DNA of 64,000 nt, from contig OZ014419.1 of NCBI GenBank assembly GCA_963965975.1, forward strand, positions 5,686,177 to 5,750,176, in the 5' to 3' direction. The notes under the pieces were generated by a model. That model ran no database searches, was not told the DNA's origin, and saw only the letters and a list, made by a program, of their open reading frames with translations. Source of the stretch: Xestospongia bergquistia (lineage: Eukaryota > Porifera > Demospongiae > Haplosclerida > Petrosiidae). Below, piece by piece: positions 50,101-60,586 of the stretch. Each line of letters begins with the position of its first letter. The first letter of the stretch is position 1. The translations under genes and the position numbers were made by a program.

Positions 50101-51803
50101 TAATACTCCTATAATCTTTATGTGTGTACTGGTGTATAACACAATAAAAATTTGTATCAAATTCCTCATCAGTAAAGAATGTTATGGCCAAGAAGAATGT
50201 ATTTTCAAGTAAATAACTGGTCTATTCATAGAATAGAATTGGAATAATATTAGCAAACCATACTACATACAGTAATTTACATATATCTAATCTATCATTC
50301 AGAACTTTGTGCTGATACTTTACTTTTTATAGGAAAACACGTCATGCAAATATATTGTTGTTTATGGGTTGGACCAGTAAACCACAGTTAACAATAGTAA
50401 CACAATGGTGTGATGGTTCAACACTCTTTAAACATATCCATGTCATGGAAAAGAAGTTTGAAATGTACAAAATTATTGATATTTGTCGTCAAACAGCACA
50501 GGGAATGGAGTAAGTCATTACACACGAATGCACAAAATGCATACACACACACACACAAATACATGCATGTTTGCACACACACACACACAATGCATGCTTG
50601 CACATGCACACACACAAATTCATACTTGCACACACACATACACACATATCATAATATATGCATTGAATTATATGATTTTGTCTTTATATTTTAGTTATCT
50701 ACATGCCAAACAAATAATTCATCGTGACTTGAAGTCAAATAGTATCCTACTTTCATTATATTAGATATAATTATAGTCCTTCTTAGTAACCTCACATAAA
50801 CAAAAGGCCCTAACTGTTCATTAAATATCTATTAATTACAAATTATGCTGACACATGACTAAAATTAATGTTTGTATACAATGACTAAACACATTGCATG
50901 ACAACAACACATCACAATGCCTGAGTTTGCAGTTAGGACAAAGTGAACAATATCTGAATCCATTGAGTTTCATATACCTATTATAATGTTTTGTTATACT
51001 CAAGTCTTATACGTACACAGATGTTATGCTGATATACAAATTTGAGTAACTTATAATAAACTCTCTACCTTAACTCAAATGTTCAGATATATTTCTTCAT
51101 GATGATATGACAGTCAAAATTGGTGACTTTGGTCTAGCTACAGTTAAAACAAGATGGGATGGAAATGAGAAAGTTAGACAGCCAACTGGATCTATATTAT
51201 GGATGGTAATATAATCCAATAAACACCTTATAATCTAATCTTACCTCAAACTGTAGGCACCTGAAGTAATTCGAATGGAAGAACCAGACCCATATACTTT
51301 TTATTGTGATGTGTATTCATTTGGTGTTGTGATATATGAATTGATTACTGGACAATTGCCATATCCAAATGTACAAGAAAGAGATCAGGTACACAGTCAC
51401 ACTCTAATTATTGCCCATTTAACTTTTTCTTAGATATTATTTATGGTTGGTTGTGGTTTTATGAGGCCTGATCCTAGTATTGCACGTAAAGATACTCCAA
51501 AGGCTTTCAAACAGCTTTGTATTAAATGCTGTCAGTTAAAAAAAGATGACAGACCACTATTCCATCAGGTCAGTTGTATTGTACATCAAAGTAATCCAAT
51601 TTGATAATATATTCTAGGTACTTGCTGACTTAGAGGCATTAGCTGATAGTATGCCTAAAATCAAGAGAAGTAGTTCTGAGCCATCGACACTACATTATAC
51701 TGGACTTTTGTTTAATGAAGAACAGCCGTCTGGACTCAAATCACCTAACACTCCAGCACATGGATCTGAGGCGTTCCCTTTCCTTTCAGAAAATAATTTA
51801 TGA
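47154..51803 (+). CDS. BRAF: RAF serine/threonine kinase (B-RAF type)
   Basis: Twenty-three exons, 47154-47201 to 51618-51803, total 2700 nt, 899 residues; every junction keeps phase. MAPK pathway kinase activated by RAS. In order: a B-RAF-specific-like N-terminal helical region ([30 protein letters not shown]); RAS-binding domain ([17 protein letters not shown]); C1 zinc finger ([20 protein letters not shown]); CR2 14-3-3 site (RERSISTPN); kinase domain with [42 protein letters not shown] and MAPEV; C-terminal 14-3-3 site [10 protein letters not shown]. The segment before the kinase is DSTDVWEIP, acidic as in B-RAF and not the SSYYW form of C-RAF. The long intron 50742-51086 follows HRDLKSN. 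A non-bilaterian animal would have one RAF, pro-orthologous to A/B/C-RAF. Confidence 0.96.
50530..50650. repeat. CA-rich microsatellite in a RAF intron
   Basis: Interrupted (CA)n with CATG-type breaks, lying between the exons ending at 50509 and starting at 50695. Open frames across it on both strands are artefacts. Confidence 0.9.
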
Positions 51804-51961
51804 GATAATCAAAATATTATTTTAATGAGCATACTTTTAATTTTATAACAATAGTAATGATATATGTTATGGCAATGATATTATCATTGTTTTAATATGG
51901 TTTTATTGCACTGTAATTATTATTTGAATAGTGTGCGTTTATTAGAATAATGTCTTAGGTT

Positions 51962-54077
51962 ATGCTGAGATCTAAGATTCTAAATATCACGAAGACTCTC
52001 AAGAGAATGGAGGTATGAACCAGTTATAGTTATTGAGTATAATATACATTGTGTACAGTCGACAATCCAGAGACCGATCCAAGAAGCAATTGAAAGAAAA
52101 TTAAAAGATAAATTTCAAGTAAAGATTGTTGGACTGGAATAGTTAATAACTGCATAAGTGAGATCTGGGTCAGAATATGGCACCATAATTATGCCAATAT
52201 AATATTGTGTACTAGATGTAGAGGCACAATATCCATATTCTCATTCTAGGAAGTGAAATAAAATGTTAGAGTAATGCACTTCTTACTCAATGAGATTGGT
52301 AGCGCTACACATAGAAAGGTCACACAGTTCAGCTCTAGACATTGTAACATATGCATGAATACTTATAAAGCGAGTTGAATGGTGGCAATATGAACTGATG
52401 AGTGTAATGATGTATGATAGAAATTTCTATGTCTGCTAGCTATTTTTGTCTTTGTGAGAAAAGTATGATCATGTTATTATCATATGACCTAATGGTAACC
52501 TGCTGATAATGATTTCCTTCTTGAGAAATCAATGGATTACAAAATTATTGAGAAATTTGAGATATTTATTATCTTCAGACAATTTTTTATCCTAATAACA
52601 TTTACATCCCTTGGCAAAATGGCTGACTTTAATTAAACATTATGTCTTGACTTAAGTTGACTACTTTATAAATATTAAATAATGGCATTTATATTGATGT
52701 CAAATTCTACCAATCATGATTCTGAATTATTCTACATCTTGGAATTCATGGGCTAGTGTCCAGACAATGCTTTGATATTTAAAGCGATTACTTTCAGAAT
52801 AAAATTAGTCTTAAAATGAGTAATATTTGGCAAATCTAGCTAATTTTTCCACAAAATAACATTTTGTCAAAACAATTGACCACATTTCATGGATAATTAA
52901 TTAAGTCAAAATGTTGAGCTCTGTTTGTTGGCTATGCTTTAGACCATAGCAAAGTAGTTAATGGCTCAGTTCACTACAATGTTATGCTGTTGCTAATGCT
53001 GCATGCATGGAGGGCATTGGGTTACTGGAATTCAAGAACCTCTTTTCAGTTGCTTTTCTTTTTTCTCTTGTATCTTAAAATTAAGTGTATATGGTTTAGG
53101 CTGTTGATATCAGTAAATTAAATTATAAATTGCTAGCTAGTAAGTTATCATTAAATTGTGGTAATGCAGTTGTGCTGACTCCTCTTAACAGTTACAGTAC
53201 AATAGAGATAATTATTAAGAAAGAAACCCTTTACTATATGTATTATGTGTAAGTTGTGTTACATGTGTAGTCAAACTTAGAAGTGTGGTTTGATTAGCAG
53301 TCAATGTAGCTAGCTGACTAAGTTATTATATGATTTCCTTGATATGGTTAACATCAGTAATTACTTTAATGTCACTCAGACAGCACTCTTCAGTCTTACC
53401 ATTGTACTGTTAATTTATTTATTAATTGAAATTAGCATCTACACTTCTATGTTTCCTAACACACACACACACACACAGAAAAGTCAATAAAGTATAGTGT
53501 CACCATGGATACCCCATGTAGCATTGTTATTAGTCATTATCTGTAGACTTTTGCCTCCCAAAAGAGTAATACATTGTTTATAGTATACTATCTCCCCTTT
53601 TATCAACCAGCCAACATATTTAGAAGTTATCAATGAAAGCCACAAGCATGCTGTGCCCAAAAGTAAGATATTTTATTGCATAACCACTTTACTCATTATT
53701 TACCACAGATTCAGAAACTCACTTTAAAGTTGTTGTAGTATCAGACCACTTCAAAAGTATGCCTCTCTTACAAGTAAGTTGGAACCATCTCATATTACTA
53801 TAATGTTCTTAATTTGTAGAGACATCGCCTAATAAATAGCATAGTGGCATATGAACTAGAAAATAGTGTTCATGCATTAAGTATTCAGGTCAGTATACTT
53901 TGCATGTTATATGAAGTTTATATGTGTAAAAAACTATAACTAATTGGTAATTTATCTTACACTCAAGTATCTGTGATGGTATTTGACATAATGTGTATTT
54001 TATAGAGCAAAACAGAGTCAGAGTGGACATCATGTGGCGGTAAAATTCATCAAACTCCACCATGTCATCACAAATGA
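51962..54077 (+). CDS. BOLA1: BolA family protein, BOLA1-like
   Basis: Six exons: 51962-52012, 52059-52118, 53611-53662, 53709-53773, 53820-53888, 54006-54077. They total 369 nt, 122 residues (human BOLA1 137). BolA proteins partner monothiol glutaredoxins in mitochondrial iron-sulphur cluster handling and redox control. The BolA core is complete: YLEVINESHKHAVP, ETHFKVVVVSDHFKSMPLLQ, RHRLINSIVAYELENSVHAL. The basic N-terminus MLRSKILNITKTLKRME would suit a mitochondrial presequence. The tail SCGGKIHQTPPCHHK is rich in Cys and His. Intron 2 (52119-53610, 1.49 kb) is unusually long for this window and holds nothing I recognise. Confidence 0.95.
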
Positions 54078-54279
54078 ATAAAGTTTCTATTGTTATAATA
54101 ATACCGTATATGATAATCATCGTTTTATTATTACAAACATATTAATTTTATTTGATCGCTATGTGAAGTATGCAGAATATGTCATTATTGTGTCGTTGAA
54201 GGCAATCGAGTAAAAACTGACTTAAAGGTAGTTGAAAGAGAGACAGCTCTAGCAAGGAGGTATTCGGCTTTTAAAAGAT

Positions 54280-57200
54280 ATGGAACATACCAATAACAGG
54301 TTGACACGCTCAGAGAGCCTTCGAAAGAGACCATTGGAGCTAACGAGAAGCGGTGGAGGAGAAGCAGTGCCTACCAAATACAGACCTGGGTAAGTTAGAA
54401 TTTGTGTACCATAGCATAGATTAAGGAATTGTATCTATAATATTATTAAGATGTGATCGTTATACACACTGCCTTGTCTAAAATAAATATTGCAGCCATC
54501 CTGCAGTGAGAGATGGAATATTAAATACTGTACAGTTATGATGGTAACTAATACATTATTGTAAAGCGAATTATTATTGGTTGTAGATACTGCTAAAGAA
54601 AGCTTATTCTAAAATTGAGTTATTTATAAAATGTATCCTTTGTGTACAGTAGACTGTTTTGCAAAAGCAACGTTGAGTTTATTGTAGTGATTACTTCTAA
54701 TTAACGCTCGCTAAACTGTGAGATAGCTGTTTTGTAAGAATAAATGATTTTTAAAGTTACAGATGTATTGGTTCTTAGAAAAAATGGACATTATAATTAA
54801 GGAGGTTATTCTTTTGTCATACAGTGGCCCTTACAAGGAATTTAGACTATGTCATAGACTTGCATTCCTCACCTTGTGATGAATAGTTTCTTGCATGACC
54901 ACGCCTACTTAGTGTTGTTACTTACCTAATGTAACCGGAATGTGCTACTCAATTTGCACACACCTTGTTGAGTTATCTTGTGATACTTTGAAGAGTGAAA
55001 TAGTGATAATATTTCTACTTATGTTCACTTGATGGTTATTGTTAGCGCTGCTTGACTGACTCTGATACTGTCTAGTAAAAGTGAATGTGAAATGCAATAT
55101 AACTAATGAGTCTGTTTTTCATTTTTATGATACAGTAATAACATTAAGCCAAGAAACATATCCAAAATCCTCAGGGAATAGTACTACATTTTGCCCTATA
55201 TGGGTATAGAGATCTTAGTTAGGACATGGTGTGGGTAACATAGAATAGTAAATAAGTCTGTACAAGTGCAGTCACGTACATTGTACAGACCTAGTATGCA
55301 TGAATGAATCTGGTAATGATTGAGTCCTTATTTTATAAGTGACAGAATTTGTTGTGCTTTCAGTGGCAATATAAACAACAGCTGTAATTTATTGTATGGG
55401 TCATGTATACATTGTATCATCACCCTATAGTTCATTGACCTTACTCATATACTGTGGTCCTGAGCCCTATGTATAGTAACATAGTGATGCCATATATAGA
55501 ACAGCATAATGGAAGTCATTGATTGGACACATGTTTCCTTCATGTACTGTTTTGGAGGACATTGATCTTTATCAGTGTGTTTAGTAGGACATACAGTGAT
55601 AATTTGTACCCTTATGGTGATGGCCATTGTTTATTTAATTGTTTACAAGTTTGTGTTCCATTCTTTCTAAGATAACTTAGTAGACATTAGTTATTTTAAC
55701 AAACTATAATCTCTTTTGGATCTGACAAGTTACTTGCTATGAAATACTGATCAAATGATTAAACTCTATTATCCTAGGTCATCAGATGAAGATGATAACA
55801 AAATGGAATATAATGAAGCTGCTCAGTTTGTTATAGAACACCAAAAAGTTCATGATGTTGATGAGCATTTTCGACGTAGTCTTCAATTGTTCCAAGAAAA
55901 GTCCACTTCTTTGTCTGTCATTTCTAACCCAATAAAGGGACTCACCAGAAAAAGTCATGAAGATAGTGAACCACAACAAATTGTTATAGCTGAAAATGCA
56001 AGAGCTTCAAGTAATGGTCAAACTACTCCTGGTCAAACATCACCACATAATGTCCACTTCATTGTTAGCTCCTCTCCTAATGTTTCCAATGGTCCAGTAA
56101 TTGGAACAACCCCTCCACCACCTGGGGGTAGCATACCAGCTCCTCAAGTGTTTTTAAACCTCTCTAGTCACATTGCAACAGGTACTACTAACAAACCTCA
56201 TGAAAGACCTAAAAATGAAGGTAAGAATTTTTGGGGTTCTCTGTTCTCATTTCCTTACACGTCTTGCTATAAATAGACTTATCAGCACAATATAGCACTT
56301 CTATATTTTTGTAATTTTAGCGTTTTAAATAAAATACTACTATTTTGCTTCTGTATATCCTGTCACTGCCATGATCAAATCTTGTTGACTCTAGGTTTTA
56401 ATTAATAACAGTTTATGTTTGGTCAAGAAATGTTTAACTTAATTCACAGTAATTCACATGGGAGGCAATAAACATATGCATTTCATATCCTTTGTTTTGC
56501 TTAGCTATTAAGGATGTTTTGATTAGGTTTTAAGGATATCACACCCATCCTTAGTGTTAATGATTAGTGGTATTTTCTAGAAGTTACCACATTTATTATC
56601 ACTTTTATTTTCAATGTTATTAATAGTTAAAGTGGTGATGTGTAAATTTTTTTATTTATAGCAATACCCAATGCACAAATATTGACAACAGGTGGTTTAA
56701 GTCAACAAGGAGGCACAATCTTCCCTGGAATAGTTCCAGCACTACCAACGATGACAACTCCCAATTTCATTCCTATTATAGATAATTCTGGTATACCACA
56801 ATTCATTGCAGCACCTACTATGGCTGCTCCCAGTTCATCATCACCTACGTCACAACCTGGAACGTCTCCCATCCTTTATATAGGTCCTGGTGGAATACCA
56901 CTGTTGGCGCAACCAGGAGTTATGTTTGTTAATTCTACTGATTTGCAACGATCCCCAGTAACCTTAGCTGGAGCTACACCAATGGCAGTACCAAGTACTA
57001 CTAATACAACTCCTAACTATATTGTTATACCACCTACTTTTCAAAACTTTGGTCTCACAATGGAACAGTTAGCAACATTAGCAAGTTTTCAACAACAGCA
57101 ACAACAACAACAACAGCAAAGTCACTTGTTACAACCACAAAAAGTCAATGTAGATTTGACATCTTCCTCCACAGACGGTCGTAGTTCTGTTGGAAGCAGT

Positions 57201-57371
57201 GGTTCTTTGGAAGGACGTGAAGAGGTATCTCATTCATCTAATATGCAGTCACATCCTCTGGCGGATGGAGACAGTGTTGAGGAACACTTTGCAAGAGCAC
57301 TAGGTGACCAATGGCATCAAGTCAAGGCTGGGATTGGCCACACTAATCAGCATAACAAAATACCAGCTTAA
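54280..57371 (+). CDS. VGLL4: Vestigial-like protein 4 (TEAD co-regulator)
   Basis: Three exons: 54280-54389, 55778-56220, 56662-57371, total 1263 nt, 420 residues. VGLL4 competes with YAP for TEAD in Hippo signalling. The two TONDU motifs are visible: VDEHFRRSL in exon 2 and VEEHFARALGDQW near the C-terminus. The spacing is much longer than in human VGLL4 (about 290 residues), because exon 3 encodes a proline/threonine/serine-rich stretch and a glutamine run (about ten Q) near 57090-57118. The N-terminus MEHTNNRLTRSESLRKRP is basic. The only start consistent with the frame is the ATG at 54280. Confidence 0.9.
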
Positions 57372-58100
57372 AACAGTCACATAACTGTGTATTCTGTAAT
57401 ATAACCTCTGTCTCATACTTTATTGTTTCATGTCATTAACAACTACCCTCATGCACCCTCTGCAGTTTTAATCCTTCTACATTATCATTACTTTGCATCA
57501 GGTTTCTTTTTTTGAAATTCTCTTATAAAAATTTTAAGTTCACAACAATTTTATCATGCATGCTGGTACATGTATATCCACATTATGATTATGCATTAAT
57601 AACTGGCACATTATTTAGAATATAACAATATTATGATAATGTTGCTGTCTTTCATCACTTTTGCAAATAAAGTATTTTGTATACTGGTTATTCTGTCGGT
57701 CAGTATCAAATCACATTCAATATTTAGAACAACATGGTGAAGTGAATGCTACAAAATTAAACTAAGCAATTGCAACCCAAAACTACTTCATATAAGATTT
57801 TAAAGATAGGATCCATATAAATTAACTATGTATAATCATTTTATATAGTGGAGGTTAACTTATAGGTGAGGTTTATGGTTAATTGAGTTCTAGTATGTAA
57901 TTAACGATTTGTACAAAGTGTGTACATTTTGTGGTTTCAAAATTTATAGAGTACCTCCATTGTTTTAAAGGCTAAGCCTCTCTCGTAGTCAAAAATTATG
58001 CAGTTACAGTTTAAAACAATGAGAAAAGCATGTGATAATATATTAATAATTTCCATGTCTGTAGATCAAATGGAATAAATTAAATGTTTTAAAAAATAAT
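57372..58100. other. Convergent 3' region of VGLL4 and DNAJB9
   Basis: AT-rich 3' untranslated and spacer sequence. AATAAA occurs at about 57667, a plausible VGLL4 polyadenylation signal. No gene is seen. Confidence 0.55.
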
Positions 58101-58882
58101 TTATGAACATGTAGTATAAGTAGACACAGTATTTCCGACTTTCTTTGTTACAGTTTTACAAGAATAACCTAAAATAATATAATATCCCACATCAATTCCT
58201 ATACAGTATGTGTCAAACCTACCTCCGGAACTACTACCAAAATCAGCTTTAAACATAGAGTCACCAAACATGTCATCAAAAGGATGATGATGATGATGAT
58301 GATGATGATTTCTACCTGCATCTGTTAAATATATGGATCAAATATTATCCTCATTGTTACTTTGTTACCTGGTCTTCTCTCATCTTTATGATGGCCACCA
58401 CCAGAAAAAAAATCACTGAAAAATGGATCTTCATCTTGGAAAAATGGCATATTATCAAACAAGTCATCAAATGTGAACTTAAAATGTCCATGAGTTTGAG
58501 GACCTTTGCGCCCAAAGAAGAAATCATAGTCAAAACCTGGTCCTTGTTCTGCTCCTTGCTTGAGCCCTTCAGCTCCAAACATATCATAGTTCTTCCTCTT
58601 TTCAGGGTCAGACAAGATGTCATATGCTACAAAGAGAGAGGATGAATTTTGTCTGACTAATATACCCTCACCATTAGCTATTTCAGCGAACTTTTGTTGA
58701 GTTTCTTTATCAGGGTTTTTATCAGGATGATATTTCATGGCTAATTTTCGAAAAGCTTTCTTTATTTCTTTGTCAGAGGCATCTTTCGAAACACCCAGTA
58801 ATTGATAATAGTCTTCAGTTGACACAACTAACGACACAAAACAAAGTGCTAGAATTATTACTAACACAACAACTCTCTTCAT
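58101..58882 (-). CDS. DNAJB9: ER-lumenal J-protein DNAJB9 (ERdj4)
   Basis: Four exons (minus): 58672-58882, 58369-58626, 58223-58321, 58101-58168, with introns of 44-54 bases. They total 636 nt, 211 residues (human 223). It has a signal peptide ([20 protein letters not shown]), then a J domain with HPD (KYHPDKNPD) and a G/F-like region with repeated FF and DDLFDN. It lacks a zinc finger and ends [19 protein letters not shown], which matches the conserved DNAJB9 C-terminus. The protein is a BiP co-chaperone in ER quality control and a repressor of IRE1 in mammals. A run of eight histidines is encoded by the trinucleotide repeat near 58280-58312. The promoter carries an ERSE and a CRE (58914-58968). 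Confidence 0.94.
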
Positions 58883-58913
58883 GGTATATAGGATATTGCT
58901 GTAGAAGGTATAA

Positions 58914-58921
58914 TGACGTCA
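58914..58921. promoter_or_regulatory. CRE/ATF-type palindrome TGACGTCA
   Basis: A perfect TGACGTCA about 32 bases upstream of the DNAJB9 start codon. This core is bound by ATF6, XBP1, CREB and ATF families. It may lie in the 5' untranslated region depending on the transcription start. Confidence 0.6.
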
Positions 58922-58949
58922 CAAGTAAATAGTGTTTGAGCAAAATGTG

Positions 58950-58968
58950 CGTGGTAAGTTTTGATTGG
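58950..58968 (-). promoter_or_regulatory. ER stress response element (ERSE)
   Basis: On the minus strand CCAAT, nine bases (CAAAACTTA), then CCACG: an exact match to the vertebrate ERSE bound by NF-Y and ATF6/XBP1. It sits 68-86 bases upstream of the DNAJB9 ATG and in the same orientation as the gene. The fit in sequence, spacing and target makes chance unlikely. Confidence 0.75.
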
Positions 58969-59259
58969 TCGTAGAAAATGAGAAAATGGGTGTTGCCACT
59001 TAAGAGGAAATGAAACATACGTCATCCTTCAATGTTCAGGTATTCATGTTTTTGTTATATTGTCGGTCAGTACTGTACATCCAGATCGATTGTATTATTT
59101 TCAGCTCCAATGTTTAGCAAAAAGTACACTTTATTGAAGATTTGTTGGAACTGAGAATTTATTTATCATAAAGTGGGGGTGGTCACTTTTATTAATATTT
59201 TTGTCATTATTATTTTAATTTATGTCTTATATATTTTCTCTTTGTAGTGGCGGCGCGAC

Positions 59260-59289
59260 ATGGCCGGACTGTCAGAGCCTCACAAATGA
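59260..59289 (+). other. Possible upstream ORF of noggin-like gene
   Basis: ATG to TGA, nine codons (MAGLSEPHK), 66 bases before the main start. It follows a possible acceptor (TTTGTAG) at 59247, so it would be in the leader if transcription starts upstream. It could dampen translation. Confidence 0.3.
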
Positions 59290-59354
59290 ATAAGTCCACA
59301 ACAATAACTTTGATGCCGCTTACCTAGAGGGGCGGCAGTTCTGCTGTTAGAGCC

Positions 59355-60369
59355 ATGATGTTCGGTAGAGCTATACTGCTCTGTGTTGCTGCTTTTGTTT
59401 CCATGTGTCAAGGGTATAGTTATTTCTACAATTTCGACATAAACTCGATTGTACAATGTGTGAAGATTACTTCTAATTATGTTCTTATTCCGGACGATCC
59501 TCAATTCCTAGCTATTCAGCCTGGTCGACCAGGAGAAGTCTGGAAGCCAGCACCAGGTCCTTATGGCAACAGGTAAGTAAATTATTCTTATTCTTAATAT
59601 TACATTTAAACTATAGTTATTACTTTCCATTTCATCTGCTGAGATACCTTGATTATAGTGCACTTGGACGTCACCTAGGAGATGACTATGATCCTCAAAA
59701 AACAAGTATTAGGACGCCAACAGACCCAGTTCCAGGTTATTAATATTGGATTTAAGATTTGTATCATTACTCCATGTTTCTTGTTATATAGCACCAGACC
59801 AAGTAGCTAGAGTGCAAGTACCTAATAGTCTGTTTTCTGAAGGTGTTAATTCGTCTATTGCAAACACAGTCAGGACATGGGCACAAAATAATTTGTTTTG
59901 TTTAAGAGTAAGACTTTGAATGCCATTGAGGTTAGTTTGTGGTTATTTTGTTTCTTCATAGGGATCTAACTGGACTGACCTGGGCCATCTTTTTTTTCCA
60001 CGTTGGATCCTGGGCAAGTATTGTACTGACCCAGATTCAGGTCAATGCTCTATACCCACTTGTTCTGACTGTCAGAAATGTCACCCTGATCTCAGGTATT
60101 TGTGATACATATATTATATGTATGTGTGTGTGTTTATGTAACTAACATTGTCACAGGAACCTTGATTATGTGACACTACTTCATTGGGATTGTTGCTTTG
60201 TGGCTCTTCCAGGCAGTCAACAGCATTATAACTGGGCTTGTGGTTGGAGAAAGGTAATATCAAGAAGGTCATTTCATTTTTCTATTTTCTTATATATCTC
60301 TAGGTTCATGCACCAATTCTGAAGGACTGTATTTGTGCATGTAATCCTGTTTTTCCTGCGTTTCCATGA
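59355..60369 (+). CDS. Noggin-like secreted BMP antagonist
   Basis: Six exons: 59355-59572, 59659-59735, 59792-59907, 59962-60095, 60157-60253, 60304-60369. They total 708 nt, 235 residues (human noggin 232). It has a signal peptide (MMFGRAILLCVAAFVSMCQG). The noggin hallmarks follow: PGPYGN and LGRHLGDDYDPQ in the N-terminal half, then a cystine knot with LFCLRGSNWTDLGHLFFPRW, VTLLHWDCC, CGWRKVHAPILKDCICAC. These match the order in vertebrate noggin (FCPV..WNDLG..FWPR, LRWRC, CGWIPIQYPIISECKCSC). An extra NPVFPAFP tail is present. A second ATG one codon on is an alternative start. The gene is divergent from DNAJB9, sharing a 472-base 5' region. Confidence 0.88.
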
Positions 60370-60586
60370 TTAAGTTTCTTATCTACATTAAATTTGATGA
60401 CAACATTACTGTTGACTGTTATATGCATCGTTCAAACATAAATTTATATAATTGATAATAACGACAAAATTATTTTTTTTGCTGTTTCAAGACCATTGCT
60501 TGTCATTGTTATTTTAGATGATCAATGTTTAATTACAATAATAAATCACATTTTAATTATAATAAGTGACAAATAACAAAAATGTA

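Noticed and set aside
50410-50694. Open frames on both strands through the CA repeat
   Set aside because: Low-complexity microsatellite in a RAF intron; the true exon ends at 50509.
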